Assembly: GCF_902686445.1 (NCBI RefSeq) | Contig: NC_062232.1 | Coordinates: 68,713,440-68,777,439 of the forward strand | DNA length: 64,000 nt | Reading direction: 5' to 3' | DNA from: Sciurus carolinensis | Lineage: Eukaryota > Chordata > Mammalia > Rodentia > Sciuridae | In this document: one piece after another, positions 46,330 to 56,217 of the stretch | Position numbering within the stretch: the stretch's first letter is position 1 | Layout: each line of letters begins with the position of its first letter | Translations under genes and position numbers: made by a program | Notes under the pieces: generated by a model | What the model was told of the DNA's origin: nothing | Seen by the model: only the letters and a program-made list of their open reading frames with translations | Database searches by the model: none

Positions 46330-47640
46330 AAAAAAAAAAAAGCAAAAAGTCTTACCTGAACTCCAGCAAAAGTAAATTTTATGGTGCTTTACTAAAGTAA
46401 TTAACGGCCGTATCATTTTTCCAGGACTCTTGTTTTTTTTTAATTCTACATTTTTTTTGAGCTCATGACTTTTTTGATCAGTTCTATTTTTTTATTCAAC
46501 TAGTTTTTGAACATCTGTTACATTGCAATGGAGATTCACCTATAAAGTTTCAAGGCCTTTGATTTTGTGTTATGTGTATGACATGCTGTCTGATGTCATG
46601 TTTTGTCTGTATCAAGACTGAGCATTCCTAAAATTAAAATTTAAAAATGGATCCAAATATTTTTAATTCACGTGATTTAAAGAGGTTCAATTTAAATTGG
46701 GTAAACTAATAGAAGTAAAATGTCTTGAAAATAACTTGCAAGTCTCTAGGTGGTCAAACTAATATAATGTTGATGTTTATAAAATGCCTAACATCAATTT
46801 TTCTAGGACTTTCCTCCAACAAGATAAAGCTGGCAAATACTGTTCAGGACACTTGTCTAATATCTTGTTTTTTTTGTTTTTTTTTTTTTTTAAGAAAATA
46901 AGTGAATTAGAATTGACATGCATGGGATTACTCAAATGTGTTTGTAGAGAAAATTGTTTTGTGTCATCACTAAACTAAAAACAAGATTACCAAGAGTTAT
47001 GTCCTAACAGATACAATTCTATATACGAAGGGTAGCAAAAGTTTCAACTATTTCAATTAGACTACTATAAATAAAAAAATATTTAGTCTTGTGAAAATAG
47101 AGTAATTTATCTAAATTCAGAAACATTGGGGTATACAATTATGGTTAAACAACTGTTAGAGTATTGTACTACTCTTTGTATATTAAATGTGTTCATATTT
47201 TCCAGGTATGCAAGTTTTTAAAGCAGGGTATTTATCAAGCTGCTATTCTCCAGATTAATCTTGTCTGTAATGGTAATTTTAAACTTATATAGAGTAAATT
47301 TTATTGGGGATTTATTTCTATCATTTAATGTTCTATTATAGGATAGGGTATATGTAAAATTTGTTACTTATTACACTGAGAAAATTTTAAGTGTAAATGT
47401 ATTTCTAAAGGCTAGAGCCTGATTTGTTTAAAGGTTAATATTGTGAAACATAAAAACATTTTGCCACACAAAAGGGAAGTTAAAAGCTCTCTCAGCATTT
47501 CTTTAATTCATGTTTTAGATATAATGTTAAATTGTGTTAACTAATGTTCATGTAGACTCAGGAGTCAATATATGTAAACTGCTTAAAATGACATTTAAGA
47601 AAGAGTGTAATGTGCAGTAGCAAAAATGGGACAACAGTGA
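46330..47640 (+). other. AT-rich segment in place of surface envelope
   Basis: About 1.3 kb of strongly AT-rich sequence with stops in all frames, between the env leader and the transmembrane remnant. It is collinear with, and clearly related to, about 52670-54390 (minus) in provirus B, so it was part of the element before both integrated. Boundaries are approximate: the left one is near a poly-A run at 46330, the right one near 'gtagcaaaaatgg' at 47620. On the antisense strand near 46355 there is a consensus splice donor CAG|GTAAGA. Its origin is unknown. Confidence 0.7.
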
Positions 47641-47699
47641 TTAAGATTAGGGTTTCTGACCTCATGACTTTGGACAGTGGACTTCCTTGAGAGCTACAC

Positions 47700-48187
47700 A
47701 GAGCTCCTAACATTGCACTTTGCAGCTCTACCATCTTAGATCTACAGGCTCAACTTGATTCCTTGGTCGCTGTTGTCCTGCAAAATCGTTGTGTTTTGGA
47801 TCTGCTAATGGTGAAGGAAGAAAGGCTTTGCCTGTTCCTTGGTGAGAAGTGCTGTTTCTACGCCAACCGCTCTGGCATTGTACAAGATAAAATCAAAAAC
47901 TACAAGAAGATCTCGAACGTCTTAGGAGCGAGCTCCACTCTAATTTCCTCTGGACTGGGTTACATGAGTGGCTCCCCTACCTCCTCCCGCTTAGGGGACC
48001 GCTAATCACCATTATCCTTGTGTTCACCTTTGTGCCTTGCATAATCAATAAGCTTATCCATTTACTGAAAAGTCAGGCTAAGTCTGTGCAGCTCATGGTG
48101 GTCCTACAGCATTATACCGCCCTTCATAATGATGATTGGGAGCCCTATAGGATCATGGATCACTCGTATCAGGACACTGGGGTCTAA
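47700..48187 (+). pseudogene. env: ERV transmembrane envelope remnant
   Basis: The coiled-coil approach '[11 protein letters not shown]' leads into '[12 protein letters not shown]' and '[17 protein letters not shown]', the CX6CC-type disulfide motif of type C/D envelopes, and part of the so-called immunosuppressive region. A one-base shift near 47922 changes frame; a hydrophobic membrane span ([16 protein letters not shown]) and a cytoplasmic tail follow, ending at TAA 48185. The fusion peptide and N-terminal part of the subunit are absent. Confidence 0.85.
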
Positions 48188-48252
48188 GTGTCTCTCCCTT
48201 AAGCCCTGCTCCTCCTGAGGGGCCCGCCTGAAGTGCTAAGGTGGTAGTCAAA

Positions 48253-48452
48253 GACGGGTAAGATTTATGGGGAGCTCATACCAACCTAAGACAGGAAATG
48301 AGGGCTAGAGCCTCATTGTCCAGTGACAGGTAAGGATGTTGCTCTGCCGTGAACAACCTAAGACAGGCACACCTTCGAGTAAGGCAGACCCCCAAACTGC
48401 TAGGGTGATGTTCCATGATGGGTAAGACCCTCCCAGGGGCAACCTAAGACAG
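48253..48452 (+). promoter_or_regulatory. CTE-like RNA export element, three repeated modules
   Basis: Type D retroviruses carry between env and the 3' LTR a constitutive transport element that binds NXF1/TAP and exports unspliced RNA. Here its two signature words recur three times: GAC/TGGGTAAGA-type at 48253, 48325 and 48417, each followed by AACCTAAGACAG(G) at 48283, 48355 and 48441. The known element has two such half-sites in one hairpin; three are visible here. Pairing was not computed. Confidence 0.75.
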
Positions 48453-48472
48453 ACACACCCTTAATATAAAAC

Positions 48473-48486
48473 AAAAAAGGGGGATG
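48473..48486 (+). other. Polypurine tract of provirus A
   Basis: Six A and five G followed by ATG directly before the 3' LTR, the plus-strand primer site. The same tract precedes the 3' LTR of provirus B (51856-51869, minus). Confidence 0.9.
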
Positions 48487-48925
48487 TGTTGGGTCTAATG
48501 ACATGTTAACTAACTCAGGCTGACTCCTTGCTTCCTGGTGAGTGAGCAGGATCAAGGCCTCAAAGGCAGTTTCAATAGTTAATGACGATAAACCGGACCA
48601 CTGTCAGGGATTGGTCCACGAACGTGATCAGCTCGTGCTTGCCATATAGTCCAGTGGGACTCTTGCCTGCATGAACCCCCCTGCCTTGCTGACCTTTAAA
48701 CTGATTGGTTCCTGCCTAGCCCCCACCCTACATAAAAGCTGTGTGATTTCCTCAACAAACGAGTTCCTGCTGTGACGGGTCTCCCTGACGCGTCTGATTG
48801 TCCTCCGCCAGGAGGGCTGGGAGCGGGTGGTCAGTCGGTCCTACCTATCCTGGTCTGACCTTGTTGGGTGTGTCCCCTTCCCTTGTCGCTGGTCGAGAAG
48901 AGCAAGGGGGCTTAAGACCCCAACA
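48487..48925 (+). repeat. 3' LTR of provirus A (439 bp)
   Basis: TGTTGGG to CCAACA. It has the short form lacking the 'ttaacaacagttccg' stretch and the 'gggtgtg' variant, both shared with the 3' LTR of provirus B. The AATAAA of the 5' LTR is AACAAA here. Confidence 0.93.
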
Positions 48926-48931
48926 GTAAAT
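48926..48931 (+). repeat. Right 6-bp TSD of provirus A
   Basis: 'gtaaat', identical to 40653-40658. Confidence 0.92.
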
Positions 48932-49164
48932 GGCCAGCTATAGTTGACTAGTGGCTAATATATTGGACAGTACAGCTACAGAACATTTTTATTTGGCAGC
49001 ATTGCCTAATCAGGTAGGGAAAAGAAAACAATGTGTAGTCATTAGTACCATTGGTACAAAAACAAAATCTCCTTATGTTTATAGTCTTACCTTGAAAAAC
49101 ATTAAAAAATTCTTAATACATGCATATTTTCATGCTTTTAATTAAAATAATAACACAAACCACT
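48932..49164. other. AT-rich flank, no gene seen
   Basis: Short stretch between provirus A and a MaLR LTR. Confidence 0.5.
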
Positions 49165-49562
49165 TTAGTCCTTTTATTGCTTTAACAAAATAACTGAGAC
49201 TGGGTAATTCATATATAGTAAAAATTTATTTTTTATATTTACAGAGGCTGGGAAGTCCAAAATCACGTTGCTGACATGGTAGGGCCTTATTGCTGCATCA
49301 TCACAAGGAAAACATGGTGAAAAGACCAAAAAGAGAGGAATGTTATGTCTCGAGAGGAATGTTATGTCTCGAGAGGAATAGAAGAGAGTAAACATACTCC
49401 CTCAAGCTCTTTTATAAAGGTCCACATTCCATCCATGAGAAATGTGGGATCCACCATCATAACCAAACGACCTTCTAAAGGCCCCATCTCTGAATACTAT
49501 CACACCCACAGGTGAGTATATTTGGGGAGATCAATTTTGGGGGATATTCAGATCATAGTACC
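49165..49562 (-). mobile_element. MaLR (MST/THE-like) LTR, antisense
   Basis: 'aaaataactgagactgggtaattcat', 'gaggctgggaagtccaaaatcac', 'ctaaaggccccatctctgaatac' and 'gggggatattcagatcatagta' give the antisense order of MST/THE1-type LTRs. It holds an exact 20-base tandem duplication around 'gaggaatgttatgtctcga' at 49338-49377. Confidence 0.75.
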
Positions 49563-51410
49563 TCCTCACTTCTTAAAAAAAAAAGTACATTACTATGGTG
49601 ACAGTAGTAATTTGCTTATCACCTGATTAGACACTTGTAAATTTATAAGTTCTACAGAGAAAATTGAGATTTTTCAATATCCACAATTAATTTTATAAAG
49701 TCAATTTTTACTTTTATAACCATATAGATCCAATCAGTTAAAACTGTCCAGGTCCAATATTCCATGTGTGAGAAACATGTCACTTACCCAAACCGAAAGA
49801 ATGGGCCTGAAAACACAAGGCACAGAAAAAAATATTGAGTCTTTAATGATGATCTTGCAAGATTAGGTACCTGGTGGTCAAGAAACCCCAGAATAGTTAA
49901 AAATCAGCATTTTATCCCCTATTGAACAAGATCCCTCCTCTGAGTACCTTGGGATGCACAATCTTCCAGAATGTTGCCTAGGCTTTACTGTCTCGTATTG
50001 GATTATTTAAAGACCTAAGTTACTATTTCTTAACAGAGAGATTTCTGTTTTGGTTATGCTGACCCCTTCCCCCACCTCCTGTTTGTCAAGGGAATATTTA
50101 GGTACATGGACTTTGTTGATCTGCCATATCCAAAGGCTATGGTGCTATTGTGTGAGTTAACTGCTTGCAATTTTTCTATTCTGCTCTATTTCCCCTCTGA
50201 CTGCCTTTCTTACATCCCAATTTTACATTAAAGGTGAAGTACTGTATTGTGAAAGTGAACCACAAGACTTTCTATTTCTCACACATAATATGTCTATGCA
50301 ACTTGTGATAATGTTTATCTTTATCAAAGATTTTTTTAATTTAATGTAAGGTAAGTTTTCTTACATTAAATTTTCTGTTCTTTAATTATTGATTTTCCTT
50401 GTTAGAGTGTTAAAAATCTGAAAAGAAATATAAAATTGTGCTGGAGTGGGTAAAAGAGGATTATTAAAAGTTTAGTATTATTTAGTATTTTCAAAGGAGA
50501 GTGAAGAGCTTAATATCTAAACCTCAGTTCTTGAGTTTCGATGAAAGAAAACTTAAAATCAGATACTGAAAGTCATAAAAAAGAATTTTATTTAAGTAAA
50601 GGTAAATTGGAAGTGAGATAAGAGTAGGGTGAAAGTAGAGTAAGGCTCAAGAAGAGAGCCATCCCCAAGCAGAAAATGACAAAGGGAACAGTGGAATCTC
50701 CACATTTATTATTGATTACTGCTTACCTTGAGAACTGGGGTCCTCCGTTAGCAGCCTTTACCAATCAGGTGTTCAATTCCTCCTTCAAGTGTGGTGGTAG
50801 AGTTTTTGACCTTAGTCCTCTCTAGAACTGTCATGATGGCCATTTCATTCAGGAGGGCTTTGTTAGGGGATAGTTGGGTGAGGATAGTGGAAACACAAGG
50901 TTAAGATAGTAATTCTATAAAATGCGCCCACTGTACTGACTCCCATATGCTTTCTTTGTCAAAAATCAATTTGCCTGCAGTTTTGCCTGGCCTAAGTGAA
51001 CATGATATGTCATATTCCTCAACAAACTACCTGATATCTGCAAGAAAATGCAGACAGGAAATAATGTTGATAGGAGGAACTCAAGTTACTTTGAAGGGAG
51101 AGAATTTTGTGATCCTTTTCACAAATCAGATTCTGGAAGATAAGGATAGTTCTTCCTAAACATAAAATCTATAAGAATGTATGGTTAAGAATCCAATAAG
51201 AACAAGTCAGCATGGGTCAAGGTGTCCTAGAGTTGCCATGGCAGTGGGGACTTGAAAGTCTGATGTTATCCTGTGGTTAGTCAAAAGTCAAGAGATGGGC
51301 CTCGGAAGGACTCTTTGGAAAGTTCTTGGGATCCCCAATAAGACTGGAGTGCAGGAGACATATTGTGTCTCTCCTCTCTGACAGGACCCACTCTCTCCCT
51401 TCAGAGAGTC
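49563..51410. other. Spacer between the two proviruses, no gene seen
   Basis: Mostly AT-rich. About 50580-50960 has a more balanced composition with an antisense AATAAA (near 50587) and may be an unrecognised LTR. No coding region is convincing. Confidence 0.4.
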
Positions 51411-51416
51411 CCCTTT
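51411..51416 (+). repeat. Left 6-bp TSD of provirus B
   Basis: 'cccttt' here and at 56212-56217, directly flanking the LTR ends. Confidence 0.9.
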
Positions 51417-51855
51417 TGTCAGGGTCTTAAACCCCCTTGATCTTCTCGACCAGAGACAAGGGAAGGGGACACACCCAACAAGGTCAGACCAGGATAGGTA
51501 GGACCGACTGACCACCCGCTCCCAGCCCTCCTGGCGGAGGACAATCAGACGCGTCAGGGAGACCCGTCACAGCAGGAACTCATTTGTTGAGGAAATCACA
51601 CAGCTTTTATGTAGGGTGGGGGCTAGGCGGGAACCAATCAGCTTAAAGGTCAGCAAGGCAGGGAGGTTCAGGCAGGTAAGAGTCCCATAGGACTATATGG
51701 CAAGCACGAGCTGATCACGTTCGTGGACCAATCCCTGACAGTGGTCCGGTTTATCGTCATTAACTATTGAAACTGCCTTTGAGGCCTTGATCCTGCTCAC
51801 TCACCAGGAAGCAAGGAGTCAGCCTGAGTTAGTTAACATGTCATTAGACCCAACA
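51417..51855 (-). repeat. 3' LTR of provirus B (439 bp)
   Basis: Short-form LTR nearly collinear with 48487-48925. About a dozen differences from that LTR are visible by eye, fewer than from its own 5' LTR. Confidence 0.92.
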
Positions 51856-51887
51856 CATCCCCCTTTTTTGTTTTATATTAAGGGTGT

Positions 51888-52092
51888 GTCTGTCTTAGGT
51901 TGCCCCTGGGAGGGTCTTACCCATCATGGAACATCACCCTAGCAGTTTGGGGGTCTGCCTTACTCGAAGGTGTGCCTGTCTTAGGTTGTCCACGGCAGAG
52001 CAACATCCTTACCCGTCACTGGACAATGAGGCTCTAGCCCTCATTTCCTGTCTTAGGTTGGTATGAGCTCCCCATGAATCTTACCCATCTTT
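51888..52092 (-). promoter_or_regulatory. CTE-like modules of provirus B
   Basis: The reverse complements of AACCTAAGACAG(G) occur at about 51889, 51976 and 52048, each paired with a (C/A)GGGTAAGA-type word. This is the same three-module plan as in provirus A. Confidence 0.75.
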
Positions 52093-52179
52093 GACTACCA
52101 CCTTAGCACTTCAGGCGGGCCCCTCAGGAGGAGCAGGGCTTAAGGAAGAGACACTTAGACCCCAGTGTCCTGATACGAG

Positions 52180-52620
52180 TGATCCATGATCCTATAGGGT
52201 TCCCAATCATCATTATGAAGGGCGGTATAATGCTGTAGGACCACCATGAGCTGCACAGACTTAGCCTGACTTTTCAGTAAATGGATAAGCTTATTGATTA
52301 TGCAAGGCACAAAGGTGAACACAAGGATAATGGTGATTAGCAGTCCCCTAAGCGGGAGGAGGTAGGGGAGCCACTCATGTAACCCAGTCCAGAGGAACTA
52401 CGACGTTCGAGATCTTCTTGTAGTTTTTGATTTTATCTTGTACAATGCCAGAGCGGTTGGCGTAGAAACAGCACTTCTCACCAAGGAACAGGCAAAGCCT
52501 TCCTTCCTTCACCATTAGCAGATCCAAACCACAACGATTTTGCAGGACAACAGAGGCCAAGGAATCAAGTTGAGCCTGTAGATCTAAGATGATAGAGCTG
52601 CAAAGTGCAATGTTAGGAGC
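52180..52620 (-). pseudogene. env: Transmembrane envelope remnant of provirus B
   Basis: The frame at 52375-52560 encodes the [10 protein letters not shown] and CX6CC region. A small deletion after 'KISNV' breaks the link to the membrane span. It is collinear with 47763-48187 of provirus A. Confidence 0.8.
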
Positions 52621-52669
52621 TCTGTGTAGCTCTCAAGGAAGTCCACTGTCCAAAGTCGTGAGGTCAGAG

Positions 52670-54390
52670 ACCCTAATCTTAATCACTATTGTCCCATTTT
52701 TGCTACTGCACATTACACTCTTTCTTAAATGTCATTTTAAGCAGTTTACATATATTGACTCCTGAGTCTACATGAACATTAGTTAACACAATTTAACATC
52801 ATATCTAAAACATGAATTAAAGAAATGCTGAGAGAGCTTTTAACTTTCCTTTTGTGTGGCAAAGTGGCAAAATGTTTTCATGTTTCACAATATTAACCTT
52901 TAAACAAATCAAGCTCTCAATAACCTTCAGAAATACATTTAACAAATTTTACATATACCCTATTGATGACAGGTCCTATAATAGAGCATTAAATGATAGA
53001 AATATCCCCAACAAAATTCACTCTTTATAATTACCATTACAGACAAGTTTGATTTGTGGAATAGCAGCTTGATAAATTTCCTGTTTTAAAAACTTGTATA
53101 CCTGGAAAATATGAACACATTTAATATACAAAGAGTGAACATTTCACAATTACCTTGACACTTTTATATTACCAAATTTAGTTTTTAAAGAAAAATTTGG
53201 ACTCTGTAATGTAGTACAATACTCTAACAGTTGCTTAACCATAATTGTATAAACCCCAATTTTTAAGACTAATTGTTCTAAAGAATAAAACTTAATAGAC
53301 ACCAAATTAAGAGTAAATTAGTGTTTCTAAGAAATCCTTGTCATTTTACCATATAGATTAATCTTTGGTTTATATCAGAACATTAGTATTTCACCTTAGG
53401 AAAAAACCTTAAATAGCTTTAACTGTGTCACATACATACAACCAACTTAGTTACATGCAAACTTACTGAAACTTGCCCTTTACAGACTTTCTTAGCACTT
53501 ATTTAGACCCTCATGTATTTTATCACATAAGCACTTTCTTATCCAGAAACATTTTGTTTTTCACTAAATATATTTCCATATCTAGAATCTTTTATTTTTT
53601 CTGTCCTATCTGTTGACCTTTTTGTTCACATTCTGAAACAACTCTTACAAAATTTCTTAATTTATATAAATTACTCCATTTTAATAAGATTAAATATTTT
53701 GTTATTTATAGTACTCTAATTGAAACACAGTTGAAACCTTTAGAACCCTTTGTATAAAGAATTATACCTGTTAGGACATAACTCTTAGTAACCTTGTTTT
53801 TAGTTTAGTGATGACACAAAACAATTTTCTCTACAAACACATTTGAGTAATCCCATGCATGTCAACTCTAATTCACTTATTTTCTTAAAACCAAGATATC
53901 AGACAAGTGTCCTGAATAGTATTTGCCATCTTTTTCTTGTTGAAGGAAAGTCCTAGAAAAATTGATATTAGACATTTTATAAACATTAATATTTTATTAG
54001 TTTGACCACTTAATTTTAAGTTTGTTCTTAATTTTAAGGACATTTTACTTTTATTAGTTTACCCAATTTAAATTGAACCTCATTAAATCACGTGAATTAA
54101 AAATATTTGGATCCATTTTTAAAAACTCAATTTTTATGCACACTTATATTTAACACAAAAGCAAAGGCCTTGTAATATTTATCTCCATTGCAATGTAACG
54201 GATGTTCAAAAACTCCAGTTGAATAAAAAAAATAGAACTGATCAAAAAAGTCATGAGCTCAAAAAAAATGTAGAATTCTAAAAAAAAAGAGTCCTGGAAA
54301 AATGATAGGGCCGTTAAGTACTTTAGTAAAGTACCATAAAATTTACTTTTACTGGAGTTCAGGTAAGACTCTTTTTGCTCTTTTTTTTTT
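52670..54390 (-). other. AT-rich env-replacement segment of provirus B
   Basis: Counterpart of 46330-47640, somewhat longer. Landmarks present in both include 'gagctcatgacttttttgat', 'ttacattgcaatggaga', 'ttaaattgggtaaac' and 'attaaccttta'. It has no open frame. Confidence 0.7.
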
Positions 54391-54689
54391 TTCTTTTGGG
54401 TTTGCCACAGGTTTCCTACTAAGCATCTCGCTTCTTTCATTTACATTTCAATGTAAACCTTGACTGAGATTTGGATCTGAAAGTGGCTAAAATGCTCTAG
54501 CAGAAACTTGATGCCTAGGGCATTTTAACTGTTATTCCTGGTTAGTAATCAATTCAGGTTTGGATACAGAAAATTATGAAATAATTATCTCCCAATACTT
54601 GTGGGGCCTGGGGCTACTATATCATACTCCTTACTAGAACATGCCACTGATGGTTGGGGTGGTTACTCCCTCCACACCGGCATATGTGG

Positions 54690-54850
54690 GAACTCATGGC
54701 AGGAGGACTAGGTGGGCTGGGTGGGGCGAAGTTGGAGGAGGAAGAGGAATTAAGAGGGGGAGAAGAAGGAGGCATTTGCAGGAAGAGCAGAGAAGCGCAA
54801 GAAAGAAGAGACTTGAAGATAAGGAATCCCTTTCCATCTGCCCGTTCGCT
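54690..54850 (-). pseudogene. env: Env leader remnant of provirus B
   Basis: On the minus strand, a hydrophobic start and then 'CRCGGSNHPNHQWHVLVRS' are homologous to 45940-46110 of provirus A. It is joined directly to a gag nucleocapsid-side remnant by the large deletion. Confidence 0.6.
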
Positions 54851-55641
54851 CACGGAAGCTGTGTGCCAATATCTTTGGTAGCCACAATCCACCTTCCCAT
54901 GGAGCAATCTTTCATTCCTGCACAGGCCAATTTGTGATCGGTAGTCATTCCTTCCAAAACTAACATTTTAACATTTACCGGGAAGGCCATACAGGGAGGG
55001 GGGAGGTTAGAGTCTATGAGTTCTTGCCCAGTATCATAAAATGGCCACCGGGAAGATTTCCCACCATCTGGAAGGAGGAGGGCGAGGGCTTTCATTGGAG
55101 TCTGATGTGGCCCCAGAATACAAGATGGCAGCAATGAGCCTCCCCGGGGTGGTAGTGGGCCCTCGCTATGTGTAGTGGTTGGTTGCCCTCATGGTTCCTC
55201 AACCTTGGGAGGAGCAGATGGAGATGGATTGGGCTCCTCATTAAAGGTCTCCCAACGTGGTTTACTATGTGGCAAGTTTCTGGAAGGAGATGCAATGGGA
55301 GGAGCCGGCGGTTCTTTAGGTGGCAGCTCTTTGGGGAGAAACTTGGAGCCCCCTTTGGGAGGTCCTTGAGAGAAGCAGGCCTTAAGGGCGGATAATGTAG
55401 GGCAGACTCCTAATGGGGGACCCTCCCCTAAACTGATTTCCCTCTTCTTAACAAGTTGTTCTACACAATCCCATGTGCACCAGTCAAAAAGATAAGTGGC
55501 AGGAAGCCAAGGGGCCACCCGAGTAAAGGTGTTCCAGGCTTTTTCTGCCTGTGTATCAGACCACTCAAGGCCCCTACTCTTCAGCATGAGTCTAAGAGCT
55601 GAGAGCGCAGGGTCACCATGTGTGGTGTGTGTTTGCCCCAT
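54851..55641 (-). pseudogene. gag: Gag remnant of provirus B with internal deletion
   Basis: Starts MGQTHTTHGDP at 55641, open for 150 codons (55189-55641), then frameshifted. The continuing frame (54850-55134) joins 'PPPCMAFPVN' directly to 'KMLVLEGMTTDHKLACAGMKD', a deletion of about 530 bp relative to provirus A that removes most of capsid. The proline-rich region keeps PSAPP and has an 11-residue insert (KFLPKELPPKE) absent from A. Confidence 0.88.
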
Positions 55642-55743
55642 CTTTTCAGGGATGCCTTACCTCAGAACTCGCTTGGCCCGATCTGCCGGTACTTTCAGTT
55701 TTGAAACTGCCTCTTCGCTTTGGCTGCGGTTCAGCCTTGAGGG

Positions 55744-55761
55744 GCCCCACGTTTGGCGCCA
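55744..55761 (-). other. Primer-binding site of provirus B, tRNA-Lys type
   Basis: Eighteen bases, TGGCGCC start, two bases inside the 5' LTR. By memory it is one mismatch from the Lys1,2 site, and closer than the copy in provirus A. Confidence 0.88.
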
Positions 55762-55763
55762 GA

Positions 55764-56211
55764 TGTCGGGGTCTTAAGCCCCCTTGCTCTTCTCCACCAG
55801 CGACAAGGGAAGGGGACACTCCCCAACAAGGTCAGACCAGGATAGGTAGGGTCCACTGACCATCCCCCAGCCCTCCAGGCAGAGGCCAATCAGACGCGTC
55901 AGGGAGACCCGTCACAGCAGGAACTCGTTTGTTGAGGAAGTCACACAGCTTTTATGTAGGGTGGAGGCTAGGCGGGAACCAATCAGTTTAAAGGTCAGCA
56001 AGGCAGGGGGGTTCATGCAGGCAAGAGTCCCATTGGACTATATGGCAAGCACGAGCTGATCATGTTCGCGGAACTGTTGTTAACCAATCCCTGATGGTGG
56101 TCAGGTTTATCGTCATTAAATATTGAAACTGCCTTTGAGGCCTTGATCCTGCTCACTCACCAGGAAGTAAGGAGTCAGCCTGAGTTAGTTAACATGTCAT
56201 TAGACCCAACA
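55764..56211 (-). repeat. 5' LTR of provirus B (448 bp)
   Basis: Long-form LTR with 'ttaacaacagttccg' and 'ggggagtg', as in the 5' LTR of provirus A. It lacks a few bases around 'ctggg...gg' near its 3' side. Confidence 0.92.
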
Positions 56212-56217
56212 CCCTTT
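56212..56217 (+). repeat. Right 6-bp TSD of provirus B
   Basis: 'cccttt', identical to 51411-51416. Confidence 0.9.

Larger units (their letters stand above)
40659..48925 (+). mobile_element. Endogenous betaretrovirus (type D-like), provirus A
   Basis: The order is 5' LTR, tRNA-Lys-type primer site, splice donor, gag, pro, pol, env leader, AT-rich segment, transmembrane-env remnant, CTE-like region, polypurine tract and 3' LTR, with a perfect 6-bp TSD. The CX6CC-type transmembrane sequence and the CTE-like modules point to the type D (Mason-Pfizer-like) branch of betaretroviruses. Gag is open, but protease, pol and env carry disabling lesions and surface env is missing. The LTRs differ at more than 20 positions plus indels, so the insertion is old. 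Confidence 0.93.
51417..56211 (-). mobile_element. Endogenous betaretrovirus, provirus B, internally deleted
   Basis: Same family as provirus A, opposite orientation, with its own perfect 6-bp TSD and unrelated flanks, so an independent insertion. Transcript order: 5' LTR (right), primer site, gag 5' part, a gag deletion, a large deletion removing the gag end, pro and pol, env leader, AT-rich segment, transmembrane remnant, CTE-like modules, polypurine tract, 3' LTR (left). It cannot encode an enzyme and would depend on helper proteins if ever mobile. Confidence 0.93.

Noticed and set aside
54617..54937. Overlapping ORFs of about 96 codons on both strands
   Set aside because: They cover the deletion junction of provirus B, joining gag and env-leader pieces out of context.
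40659..56211. A and B as arms of one segmental inverted duplication
   Set aside because: Flanks differ and each has its own matching 6-bp TSD, so the insertions are separate; only the LTR pattern hints at later exchange.
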